A program made the translations under genes and the position numbers. The notes under the pieces are model-generated. The model was not told the origin of the DNA and searched no databases. It saw only the letters and a program-made list of their open reading frames with translations. Shown one piece after another: positions 11,009 to 23,520 of a stretch of 64,000 bases of DNA. Each line of letters starts with the position of its first letter. Position 1 is the first letter of the stretch. Source of the DNA: Lomentospora prolificans (lineage: Eukaryota; Ascomycota; Sordariomycetes; Microascales; Microascaceae); assembly GCA_029532625.1 (NCBI GenBank), contig JARFXM010000007.1, forward strand, positions 1 through 64,000, given 5' to 3'.

Positions 11009-14000
11009 TAGGCTCCTAGCCAGATTCTGGATAAGCTTCTAAGTATTTTTGTTGTAGTTGTAGCCTTTCTATTTAATCAAATATTTAACTTTCCTATTAT
11101 CAATCATGGAGTTAAGAACCTTCTCTACTTCATATTCTCCTTCTATTATGGCTACTTCTATAGTTTCTTTAGTAGGTGTATCTTAGTATGCTGGTTCGAG
11201 TAGCGCGATGTGGAATATAGGGTTTATCTTTATTGTTTTAGGAAGTTGTAGTTTATAGTTGACTTCTGAGATTTTCCTTTTTATGATAAAGGGCCTGATT
11301 TTTCAGTGATTAAGTTTGTTGCTTAGTTATTGGGTTTTGATTTATAGGTCCTTTATTCCTGGTTTCTTTTGCAGTAGGTAGACCTTACTTCCCTCTTTAA
11401 AGGTTAGTCCTTTAATCCTTTTCCTATCTATATAGTACTTTATCCTTTATTTTATGAACTCTAGTTCTTCTATTAGTTACTTATAGAGTTCCTTTATTTT
11501 CTCTGATTAGATGATTGCTTGTTCAGCCTGTGTTTTTGTTCCTATAGGCTTGAATCCTGTCTTAGGTTATATTCTATAGTTTGCATAGAATAGTGATATT
11601 CTTATACTTTCTAATATATTGGTGTTGTAGGTATACTAGGCTAGGGGTAGTAGTACTACCTAGTTATTTTGTTCCCAGTTGATATAGTGTTATAGGTAGG
11701 TTTCTAGTATTTGATTTACCTATTCTACCTATCCTTAGGTCTTAGGATAGTAGGCTATAGATAACTTATAGTTGATTCCTAATCTATCTGAAAGGCTCTA
11801 CTAGAAGTGGGAAGTAAAGATGCTTCCTCTATTAGTATTGATTTCTTCTGGTAGGTTGTGGTTTGTAGCTACTATCTGTAGGAATAGTTCTGCAAATCGA
11901 GGTGCTTTTATGGCTTTATTGTAGGGTATAAAGTAAGTATATTTTGTGAGTTAGTCTATAACTACTATGATGCTGTTATATTTAACTCCTGTGGTTAGGT
12001 CTTCTAACTTTGGTAATTTAATAATAAAGTCGATGATAATCTTTTGCTATAGTACTTCTAGTACTAGTATTAGCTATAATAGCCCTTGTAGCTTATGTCA
12101 TGAGTTTTTGTTCTTTATATATGAAGCATATTCAGCAAGTACTTCCTTAACCACTGTTTTTAGCTGTAGGATAAGGTATCCTCTTGGTATTCTTTTGATC
12201 ATTTTTATAATCCCTAGGTGCCTACTAAGTAGTAACTTATATATTACTTATATTAGTTCCTTAGCTAGTTCTAGGGGTACTAGTATATTCTTCTTATATT
12301 ATCCTTGTTTTAGATCCCTATAGTAGCTTTCAATTTCTTCTATTACCTTAGTAATAGTATTAACTTGGTAGCTTGCTACTAGTTGTTATAGGCTTCCTTA
12401 TTTATTGTAATGGAATATTATACTTACTTCCTTAGGTATCTTCTAGAAGTGATCTAGTCATCGACTAAGTATATCAGCTTGTCCATTTTCTTTTCCTTTG
12501 ATATATATAATTTTAAAGTTATATTTAAAGAGGAATTCAGCCTATTAGACTTATTACTTATTCAATTCCTTAGTGGTTGTAAAGCTGGTGAGGTTCTTAT
12601 GATCAGAATAGATAATAATAGGGTGTTTTGCCCCTATAAGGTAATATTTCTATTCTTTGAAGGCTTTGACAATTACTATAAGTTCTTTATCTAGGATCTT
12701 GTATTATAGTATAGGTCTACTTAACTTTTTCAATATGAAAGTGATTAGGTGTATCCTTCCTTGTTTATCTCTTTGTCTAAGTTATGCTCCTAGGGTGTAG
12801 TCTAATATATCTATCTTGACTTTGAAAGGTTTACTAAGGTCTACTTTGTATAATACTAGTCTCTTATAAATACTCTATTTTACTTCTTAGAATACTTATT
12901 ACTGTTCTATCCCCTATATAAAGGTGTTCTTGTTCTTTATAAGCTCTATAAGAGGTCTGACTCTCTTACTGTAGTCCTTTAGGAACCTCCTATAAAAATT
13001 AATAAATCCTAGGAATCCCTATACTTTAGTAACTGTCTAAGGTACTGGCTAGTTAAGCGCAGCCTTGACTTTTGATTTCTACATTCTGATTTCTCCTGGT
13101 TAGATAGTGTATCTGAGGAAGTCTACTTCTTATACATGGAAGTAACTTTTCTTTAGTTCTACCAATAAGTTGGCATCATAGAGTTTTTATAGTACCTTTT
13201 CAATATGTTCCTTATATTCCTCCAAGGTCTCCAAGAAGATAAGGATATTATCTAAATAGGCTACCATAAACTAATCTAGGTATTCTCATAGTATATAGTT
13301 AATCATGGTTTGGAAGGTTGCTAGTATATTAGTAAGTCCGAATAGCATAACACAATATTTGAAGTGTCTATATCAAGTATAAAAGGCTATCTTCCACTTA
13401 TCTCCCTCCTTAATCCTGATAAGGTTATATACCCCTTTGAGATCTAGGGCAGTAAACTATTTTACTTTTTATAGTCTATCCCTCAACTCTGAGATCAATG
13501 GTAGTAGGTATCAGTTCTTAATAGTAATCTTATTGAGTTAGCAGTAGTCTATATACATACATAGTCTTCCATCCTTTTTTAGTATAAAGAAGATAGGGTA
13601 TCCTACTAGTAATATTAAAGGTCTAATAAACCCTTTTCTAATATTTTCTTATATATACTCCCAAAGTTCTTTCAACTGGTTTTTATTTAGGTTATATATT
13701 AGTATAAACTTAGGTTATATTCCTAGTTTGAGATAAATCTCATGATCCCATTTACTATATTCTGGGAGTCCAGTTTCTAATTCTTCTATGAATATTTTAC
13801 TATACTTGTGATATCATAGTAGCAAGTTCTATATCATTTCTTCTTTTATTAGCATAGTAGTCATGCTCATCACACAACATATTGTTCAGTTTTGTTTATA
13901 TTTCTTTCCTTTTAGTAGGTAATTCGAATCTTTAGTAGTAAGCACTTTAATATATACCATCATTCAAAAGGCTCTCAGTTCATTTAGCATATACTGCTCT

Positions 14001-16657
14001 AGTCAATACTGCTCAAAGACTGAACCATTAATGGATTCTCCTTGGATCCCAGTCCAAGTGAGCTGATCAGTAATCCAGTCTATTCTCAAGTTTTAGGTTC
14101 TCAACTATAGTATACTAATCACAATAGGATAGTTTGATTCCATAATATCAAAGGATATTTTATTAGGTTGGTTTTAGATCATGACATCAAGGTGCACAGT
14201 CTCCATATTTACCATACCTTTTCCATACATGACAAGTTCTCCTTCATAGTTGCTTAATAGGTATGGTTATTCCTTGTAATTCTATAGGAGTTATAGTTCA
14301 TTCACTATATCTAGCAAGATGAAATTTCCTTATACTCTGCTATCTATTAAGGCTTTATATATTCATCCTTGAATCATAATTAGTACTTTTAAATATTTAG
14401 TTTCATTAGAGCTCATAATATTCAGACTTCAGTTTTCCAGTATGATGGCTCATTTATAGCTTTCTTATGCCTTTTTGGAAGTATTCTCCAGGCTTTGTCA
14501 TCCTTGTGGTTCTTTATGCTATTATTTATGTATCTTTATGGCTTACCTATTATATTTGAAGTTTCATTATGCTACTTGTAGTCTTGCTTCCCTCATTACC
14601 TAGTTGTCTTATTTTACTATATCTATTTCTTTTTCTATAGCTTTAGTATATACCTATACAGCTACCATATCTATATTATCAAGCTTAGTTTTAAGTCCCT
14701 TAACTTGTCCTTATATTTCTATAATAAGTTTATCATATTCAGTCATCTATTCTAGGATGCCAGTAATAGTTTTATTAGTTCTATAGTTTATAGTTTATAT
14801 AAGTTCCTCTATATTTTCAGTTCTTATTTCTATATATTCTAGTCTTCTAGCTATTTCTACTTATTATATTTTGATTTAACTAAGTTTCTTAATTATTAGT
14901 TTGAACTATTTTAGTAGATCATTCTTTTAATCTTTATTAAGTTAGTTATAGAGAGTATTATCCAGCTTATTAATTACTTCTTTAAGGTTATAGACCTTCC
15001 TTACTAGTTTTTCAATATCTTTAATACACTTATTGATTTTCTAGGTAGCTCCTTCTTCTTCAGTAGTAGGTATTACTTCTTAATAAGGGGGAAGTCCTTA
15101 GTTCTCAACCTCTTTCCCTTTTCATTATTATTACAAGGTAATTTAGATCCACTCCATATATTAAGTATATTCTATAGGTGGTTTCTTACCTTACTTATAG
15201 TTATAATACTTCTAGTAGAATATAGTAATATTTAGTTCTTTTACTTCCACTCCTAAATACTTTTTAAATACTATAAGCATCTCCTTTTCAATATTATTAG
15301 CTTTGAGGTTACTTAGTCCAGCCTTTTCTCTTTCCATAGTTACAAGGGTTCACAGTTTTCATAGGTAGTATCCAGCTCTATCCTTCCTATCACAGTATAC
15401 TTAACAGTCATCATCATAGTATACAGTCTAATATATAACTTAGTAGTCTAGGACAGTACTACTAGCTAAAGTCTAAGTCTAGGTAGTAGGTTCATTACTA
15501 GCCCTACTTTACTTATTATTACTCCAGGTTTTTCCTTAAGGTATAGGTCTCCAGCTCTTATTCTTTTAGTCTCCTTATTCTTTTCTCCCTACTCCCTAGT
15601 TTCCTCTATTTCAGTATTCTCTTACAAAATATCCTATACAGCCATAGGTATAGTATTTGCTAAGACAGTCCTCCATTCATTTCTTAATTCCATAGTCATC
15701 TTTTCATATAGTGGAATTAAGTTCTATAGGCCCTAGGTAAGTTCCCCATAAGGTATTACCATTACATCATTTCCCAGTATTAGCTTCCTATTTTTTGCTA
15801 TATCCTCCACTATATAGTGTCTTCTAGCATTTCTCTAGTCACTATTAATACAGTTAGTTATTAATCCTAATAGCAAAGTCCATATACTTTCCAAGTTCCA
15901 TAGGAGTATCCAGGATCTTATTAATTTCATCTTTCACTTTATCCTTTAACCTATAGTAGAAGTATTCAATCATAGATTCATTATCCTATTTAAGGTATAT
16001 AGTAATTTATCAGAACTTAGATATATATTCTAAGGCTAAGGTTTTTTATTAGGTTTCCCTAAGCTTTTATTTTATAGTCTAGTCTTTATCTAGATCTCTA
16101 AAAGCCCCTTTGATAGCTTCTTCAAAGTTGTCATAGTTTTTGAACATTCTTTTGGTTATGCTATCTTATTATACAGGTTTATTGGTATAGTAGTCCCATA
16201 AGGTTAGTTCAAACTATACTACAGCATCTCTAACTAGGAATCCCACTATACTAGTAACTTTAGTAGTAGCATTAGTAATTCTATAGTAGTCATAATATAC
16301 CCTCATATATATAAGGAAGGACTATAGCTTAATACAGCTTCTATCGAACTTCTTAGGTCCTAGGAAGTAGACCTTAGGCTTCCTTACTTCTATAATAGTA
16401 TTAGCAGTAGATTAGATAATAGTTTAGAAGAGAGATGACATATCTTCATATATAATAGGTTAGTATTATTCCTAGAGTTAAGCATTCTACTATTAGGCTT
16501 GTTAAAGTTGCTCTATAAGTTCCTTAATCTTTTTAGCAAGCTATTCCTTACTAGCAGCTATAATACTAGTACTAGATATAGTTTCATTTACTATAGTTCC
16601 TACTATTAGTTTCTTTACTATTTGAAAGGGTCACTTACCAAATAGGAGTAGTTAATA

Positions 16658-17090
16658 TATAATATTCTAACACTTCTAATAGGGTTAGTTGCTTTAAGGT
16701 TAGAATAGTTAGGCCTATTAGTAGATAAGTAAGGCAGTCAGATAGTAATAATAAAGGTCTATAATATATATTCAAGTATAGTTTATAGAGTAACTTAAAT
16801 TAACTACTATAGAACTAAAGAATAACTAGAATATATAATAGTAATAACTATAACTTATATAGACTTCATCTTCCTTAGGACTATAGGCCCTAAAGGTACA
16901 GTCCTTCTATAGACTATACTTGCCTCTGATGTAGTCCCCTATAGACTGCTTATATTCTAAGTGCAGTCCTCTATTGATTGGCCCAGGTTGTGCTGCCTAA
17001 TCCTAGTCTTTCCGGGTTGTGCCGGAGTTTACCCTTTTCTGCCATGCTTGTCCGCCTGGCCTGCATAAGAGGCCGGATCGGCCCATGACA
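16658..17090 (-). repeat. 5' LTR of the full-length chromovirus
   Basis: Same family as 9818-10250. Its left 260 bp are heavily RIP-mutated, while the right 165 bp (from about 16925) keep many CpG, CpA and TpG sites, ending GGCCGGATCGGCCCATGACA. Confidence 0.9.
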
Positions 17091-17092
17091 TG

Positions 17093-17271
17093 TATCTAGT
17101 TTGTCTTTCAAGGCTCTCCAGTAGTTAATTCAAGTCACTCTATAAACCACACTTAAATATGCATTACAAACCCTTATCATTACTATCTGATTGCCTCACT
17201 TATCCACTAACAGGCCCAACTGTTCTAACCTTAAGGCAACTAACCCTATTAAGAAGTGTTGGAATGTCACA
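17093..17271 (+). repeat. Inverted LTR fragment, little mutated
   Basis: It matches the reverse complement of the first 180 bp of the chromovirus LTR and ends GTGTTGGAATGTCACA. It lies head-to-head with the LTR at 16658-17090 and is much less RIP-mutated than the homologous part of that LTR. It may belong to a related LTR subfamily. Confidence 0.8.
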
Positions 17272-20200
17272 TATAAGTAGTAAGCTATAATATAGTACTA
17301 CCTACTTCTATCCTCCTAGGAGAGGATACTACCTAGGGTAGATCTAAAGTAGTCTATCTTAACCTAAGTAGGTTATTTAGAGTCCTACTAGTAAAGTATT
17401 AGCTTTTTTATAAAAGCTACCTTTAAGGTATTAAAGGCCTCCTACTACTCCTAGCCCTACTAGAATAGGATCCCTTTCCTTATTAGCTAAGTTAGTAGTA
17501 AGGTTACCTTTATAAAGTTATAGATAAATACTTAGTAATAGTTAGTAAAACTAAGGAAGCTTTAGATACCCCTTATAGAGGTTAGTAGGGCTTATTTATA
17601 GATAGCCCTTAGCTTTTCTAGGTTATAGAAGATACCTTTTCTAGTAGTTATTATAAACCCTAAGTACTTAACTATTTTTATATTAAACTTATACTTCTTT
17701 AGGTCTAAGTATAGTCTTATATTAGAAAGTGCTTAGAGTACCTTCTATACTTTCACTTTATAGTTACTCTGGGATCCTCTTGAATAGATAAGTATATTAT
17801 TGATATAGGTAGTGATAAAATTAGTAAATTTATATAAGGTTATATTAATAAGCTACTAGAAGGTTATAGGAGTATTAGATAGCCTAAATAGATATACTAG
17901 CTATTTAAAGAGTCTATATCAGGTCTAGAATATAGTTTTCTCTTTATAGCCCTCTACTATATAGATCTTATAGAAAGTAGTATAGATATCTAGTTTAGTA
18001 AACTATTAGGTACTAGCTAGGTTATATAAGGTCTCTATAATTAGTAGAAGTAGGTAGTAGTCCTTTTTTAATATAGTATTAAGTACTTAGTAGTTAATAT
18101 AGAAGTAGAGGCTACCTCCTGGTTTCTATATAAAAAGTATAGGGGCTGCTACTAGTAAGCTACTAGCTTAGATAAACCCTTTATTAAGTAGCTTAGAGAG
18201 TATCTAGTAGAGGACTAGTAGCTCCTCTCTAGATATATAGTATAGTAGACTTTATAGTAAGAGTAGTTCTATACTATCTTTATCTAGGACTAGGTTAATT
18301 TTATAGTCTACTTTTAGCTAGTAAGGAGGTAGTTTATTTATAAAATCTTTAGAGAAGAGTTAGGGGAACTTTTTAAGGATATATTATAGGATATAGTCTT
18401 CTAGATTTATAGGGGCCTTCCTTTTAAGTATTTTATCTATATTTATAATACTTACTACTTTTAGCTATATAGATATAGGTAGTTTCTTATAGTAGAAGTA
18501 TTTATAGAGTATAGTAAAGGAGTATATAGGGAGAAGGGCTACTATCTAGATCTCTTAAAATCTTATAAGCTCTTCTTTACTTATAAGATAGATAGTAATC
18601 CCTACCTTTCTATAGAAGAAGTACTACTAATCTATATAGAAGATAATAGTATTTCTTTCTAACTAGGGTTTACCTAAGAATAAGTCCTTACTTAGACTAG
18701 GGATAATATAAGTAAAGAGGTATTCTATAAATCCTCCTATCTCTATATCTAGTATAGCTATACTTATAATATATATAGCTAGAGAGTTATTTAAGAACCC
18801 TTATATTACTTAGGGGGAATAGTTAATAAAGGGGAAGTAGAGTAATTTAGTAAGGGATTTACTAATAGTTATATAGGAGTTATACCTAGTATCTACTAGT
18901 ACTTTAATAATTTTTTTATTAACTTAAGTAGTAATTAGTATAGGGTTCCTATCTATTCTTAGCTTAAAAGCTTCTTAATCTTACTTTTTAGTTACTAGAG
19001 GCTCTAATACTTAACTTTATACTAGAGCTAGCTTTTTTCTAACTTACTTTTTTTACTAAAGGATTCTAGAGTACTCTCTATATCTTCTTTTACTTACTTA
19101 ATAGAGACCTCCTTTAATAGTATAGATAAGTATTTAGAGTTACTATAGAGGGGACTAGTATTAAGATAAAAGGGTTATATTAGTTCCTTCCTATTTTTTA
19201 GTAAGTAATTATAGTTTTATTTTTACTTAGTATACCTATTTATATAAGTATAGTTTACTTTTATTATCTTTATATCCCTATCTCTATTAAGTTAGGGGTA
19301 ATAGTCTAGAGTATACTAAAAGCTAGGTTTCTTTTCTAGTCTCCTAGTTAAGTTAGGGTTCTAGTAGTAGGCTAGGTATAAGCTCTATTCTAACTATTTA
19401 AGCTTACTTATAATTTCCCTAATATAGTTAATCTATAGGAAGTACTTAGTAAGGAGGTTTATACTAATTAGTTTTTTATAGATCTCTTAGTAAAGGCTTT
19501 TCTTAAGAAAGGAGATCTTAGTTTTATCTACCTAACTAGCTATACCTACTTCTACTATTAGCTATTTATACCTTAGTAGATAAGATAAGTAGAGTTTATT
19601 ATTTCCCTATTTTAGGGTATAGAGTTTATTATAGGCTTAGGCTCTTTAGTTCCTATTAGTATAGGTCTAATCTAGATAATTTATAAAGGTATTAAGGTCT
19701 TAAAGACTATTTAGTCTACCTTTAGTAAAGAAAGTTAAAACTATAGCTTAGGGTATTAATCCTAAGTAGGAGTTAATAATATACTATATCCTTCTATTAT
19801 CTCTAATAAGTAGGCTATTATAGTAGATCTTATTATATATCTACTATACCTATATATTATAATCCTTCTACTTCCCTATAAACTTAGGGGGGTCTAGTAG
19901 AAGTTTTAGTTTAACTACTCCTTAGTAAGTAGTAGAGAGTATCTCTTTAGTAGAGAGCTTAGAGGGCTAGTTAGAGAAGGGTATTTATATACCTAGAGTA
20001 GAACTAGTAAATAGGGCTAGGTTTATTATTATAGCTTATATTATTTATAGGGTAGTAGTTAGCTAGGCTAGCTATTCCTATATTAGTTAAGTAGCCTAGT
20101 TTATAACTTACTTAATTAGATAGTTTACCTAGTTAGGGTTTAAAGAGGTCTTTCCTTCTAGTAAAGGGGGGTTAATTATAAAGGGAATACTTAGAGATAC

Positions 20201-20690
20201 TATAGTAACTAACTATTACTTCTAAGGGTTCTTTTATAAAGAGTTATTTTATAATATATTATAGGCTAGCTATAGAGTATAGTCTATAATATAGGGCCTA
20301 GATATATCTATTATAAAATAACTAAAGAGTAAAAGGAAAGAATAGGAAAAAAGGGATCTTCTACTATAGTAGTAGTTATATAAGGGCTGCTTATAGGGGT
20401 ATGTACACCTATAGGAGTAGGTCTATAGTAGGGTTGTAGACCTCTAGGTAGGGGCATATATACTATCCTACTATAGCTAGTCTACTAGGAGATTACTTAT
20501 AGGCTTCCTAATAGGGGGGTGTACAGGTAGTCTTATTACTATAGGTCCATAGGGGGATTACTAGTAGACCTCCTGATAGGGGGGGTATATAGAGCTCTAA
20601 TTATAGTAGGCCTAGTAAGAGGGTGCTATCCCCTTTCAGAGGGTGTAGGGGGTGCCAGCATCACTGGCACTCGTGTTCCAGGGTTCAACC
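17272..20690 (-). mobile_element. Second Ty3/Gypsy lineage remnant
   Basis: Minus-strand translation shows ILFIQKPGG-like and YYLLPLI blocks near 18.0-18.15 kb, LFRLSNTPITFQ, and TYINNILIYS near 17.79 kb, where YxDD has become YINN. Then come KYLGFIIT and SFTNYY. This is a different RT subfamily from the 9.8-17.1 kb element (QKPGG and LGFIIT type). Stops occur every few codons. No LTR pair was recognised. Gag would be expected around 19.5-20.6 kb but is not identifiable. Confidence 0.7.
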
Positions 20691-20695
20691 TGTTA
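20638..20695. other. Unmutated GC island with 7-bp stem-loop
   Basis: A short island keeping CpG and CpA inside RIP-mutated DNA. GTGCCAG (20652-20658) and CTGGCAC (20664-20670) form a perfect hairpin with a 5-base loop. The nearby GGTTCAACC resembles a tRNA T-arm and CTCGTGTTCCA ends in CCA. It could be a primer-binding region of the Gypsy remnant, but no flanking LTR confirms this. Confidence 0.4.
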
Positions 20696-23213
20696 TATAC
20701 TACCTCTTTCTCTACTATTTATAACTACTAATAAGTAACTTCTCCCTTAATAGGATTATCTAGCCTCTTTATTACTTTTATTAATACTATAAATACCTAT
20801 TCTTTAAGGTTACTCTCTACTATTCTTCCTACTCTTTTACTATACTTTAATATTATCTAGGATACTATTAGGTTATTAGTTATTATTATTTTAGAAGTAG
20901 ATTATAATATTTTAGTATTATAGATATTATTATATATTAATTAAAAGTAGTAAGTTTACTCTTACTTACTATCCCCTTCCTTCTACTACCTAACTTTTCC
21001 TACTTTTATTAGTTTTAGAAGGTTAATATAGTAGAGAGGGATTACTATTTTAGATCCTAGTAGGATCTTTATTATATAAGCTACTACTACCTTTCTTTCT
21101 ATCCTTCTTTTCTTCTTTAATATCCTTAAGTCTACTTTTATCCTTTAATATACTAGGAATTTAATAATTCCCTTCTATAGGTTAATTATTACTTTTATCT
21201 AGATTAAGAAATTATTACTAAGTAATAATTTAAAACTAAGATTATTAATAATATCTACTATTATAGTTATATAGCTATTAATTTCTATTTCCTATATAGT
21301 TCTAGGAATATAGAAATTAAAACTTACTTCCTTAGTAATATTAAAATTAGCTCCTATACCTACTATTATAACTAGCTTACTTTTAGTAGTAAATACTATA
21401 TTTAGTGAATTCTTAGTAAGCTATTCCTTATTAACTAGGATAGAGCTTACTCCTATATTAAAGTAGATCTCTATTTTTAGTTTATTCTTCTTAAATCTTA
21501 TTAGTATCTATAAATATATTAATTATTAGTCTTTTAGGATAAGGGTTAGTAATATTATTAAGTTAATTACTTATCCTAGGGAGTAGGGTAGGTTATTATT
21601 ATTTACTACCTGATTTCTTAGGTATAATCTCTTATAGTCTCTTCTTATACTAACCTCCTTATCCCTTCCTTACTACTTATATCTCTTAGCTTAATAATAG
21701 TAATATAGGGCCTTCTTAGACTAAAATACTTCTCTATATATTAAGTATATATTTACTCTACTCTTCTCTTCCTTATATACTAGCTAAGAGTAGTAGGTAT
21801 TAAACTCCCTCCTATTAGTTCTATTTTTACTTTTATTACTATTACTAGCTAGCTTATTTTTTATAATAAATATATTATCTTTTTCTAGTTTAGAAGTATT
21901 ATCTTTACTACTTCCTTCCTTACTTATTACTATAAAAGTATATCTAACCTATTTTAGCTTTCTTTCTTCTTTACTAGTATTAGGGTTATCTTTATATATT
22001 TTTTTAACTAGATAGCTTCTCCCTTACTAGCTATTTCTTTTCTAGTAGGTTTTAAACTATTAAGGATATCTTTTATCCCTTTACTCTATTTACTATAACC
22101 TCTTTAATAGCTATTATAATTAAAAGTTACTTAAGTAAGGTAGAGTATACTAATTAGAGAGTTCCTTTTAGTAAGTAGGGGGTTTATCTCTCTCCTTAGT
22201 CCTTCTCTATTACCTCCTTACTAGTACTTAGTCCCTTATTAGCTTTTCCTTATATTCTAGATTACTATATCCTTAGTATAACCTATTCTACTATTACTAT
22301 TAGTTTAGCTAAGCCTAGTTTATAGCTACTAGCCTACTCTTATTATCTACTTTATCTACTAATATTATCTCTACTAGTTAGGTAGATTCTTTAATTAATA
22401 GCTAAGAAGTAGTAAGAGAGTAACTTAATAGTTTAGCCTTCTCTTCTATTTTTATTATCTACTTATTAGTATCTCTTCCTTTTATTAGCTTTACTATTAC
22501 TATTTATAAGGTAGGGTTTAAGTGATTATAAGTTACTATTAGCTAACTATAGATACTACTATTATCCTATATTTATATATACTATATATATTAGATTATG
22601 AAATTATATACTAGCTTCTACTTTTTTATATCTACTACTATATATATATTCTTAGTTAACTATTCTTTAGCTTTATATCTTTAAATACTAAATTATTAAT
22701 ATAGGGTAGCTACTTATCTATTAACTATTCCTTACTATAATTACTACCTTTCTTATAGGGAAATAATCTTACTTTATTATATTAATACTTTACCTTTTAA
22801 TAGCTTATAAAGGCTGATTACTATCTAGTATACTTTCTTTATACTATCTTAAGCCTCTACCTTTAGTATATTAGTGAAAAGGGTTATATCTTAGAAGTAT
22901 ATTTATTTACTATCTATAAAGTATCCTTACTTACTATACTTCTTTTTATTAGTATCTAGCTAAAAGAAACTAATTAACTTGATCTACTATTAGTATTCTA
23001 TTACTATCTTGCTTCTAGATAGTAGTGTGGGTACTAGTACTATAGGGTTAAGATATAGTAGCTACTAGGGTATTACTCTCTGGAATACTTATATAATAGC
23101 TTCTACCATCTTAGTTATATCTAGTTATCCTTAACTTCTAATTAGTGAATAGTTACTGGTTTCTTATGAGCTAAATATAGGGGTAGGTCTATAATCCTTA
23201 TCTATTAGCTAGC
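20696..23213. mobile_element. Older RIP-mutated LTR element, left part
   Basis: The stretch from about 21.88 to 23.21 kb is a heavily mutated relative of the interior of the 23214-25622 element: GCTAAATATAGGGGTAGGT occurs in both, and the 21.9-22.5 kb block matches 23.87-24.5 kb. It resumes after the insertion at 25628. From 20.7 to 21.9 kb I see only AT-rich sequence with short minus-strand coding-like pieces. A left LTR for this older element was not found. Confidence 0.6.
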
Positions 23214-23520
23214 TGTTACGGCTCGTGCTGTGTCCACTTGCTTGCTAGCTGCTGAGCTGCTAACAAGTAAGTAGGAGGGTTCTATGATGCTATTCACAGA
23301 TTCGATGTGGTCGCTGGTTCACGTAAGTTCACCTCTATATAGTCAGTCAGTATACAGGTAGGTGTTCTCTTATAATAGTAAAATAGTCTTGTTCTTTCTA
23401 TCTAGTTTATAGTTGCTAGCTTCCTTTATATATTCCTTGCCTTGACCCTTGGTATTGCTTGCTTGCTTGCTGAGGATCAGCCAGGCTTATTCATACTTGC
23501 TTACATGATATGGCGTAACA
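23214..23520. repeat. Left LTR (307 bp) of the nested element
   Basis: Starts TGTTACGGCTCGTGCTG and ends ATGATATGGCGTAACA, with inverted terminal TGTTACG/CGTAACA. Mostly unmutated. Confidence 0.9.

Larger units (their letters stand above)
9818..17090 (-). mobile_element. Full-length Ty3/Gypsy chromovirus, RIP-inactivated
   Basis: Two 433-bp LTRs (9818-10250 and 16658-17090) flank 6407 bp of internal sequence read on the minus strand. Reverse transcriptase is recognisable around 13.0-13.6 kb: PIFFI.KKDG, a DYRQLNS-like block, MLFGLTN and AYLDNILIF. The last corresponds to the YxDD box with the second Asp as Asn. RNase H and integrase should follow leftward, with the chromodomain at about 11069-11284. 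Many Trp and Gln codons are now TAG/TAA. Gag should lie near 14.5-16.6 kb but I could not identify a zinc knuckle. No clear target-site duplication is seen (GTTAT left, TGTAT right). Confidence 0.88.

Noticed and set aside
11967..12694. Plus-strand frames of 118 and 71 codons
   Set aside because: They lie antisense to the chromovirus pol region, where AT-biased RIP codons leave chance open frames.
14604..14786. Plus-strand hydrophobic 60-codon frame
   Set aside because: Antisense to the retroelement interior; hydrophobicity reflects T-rich codons.
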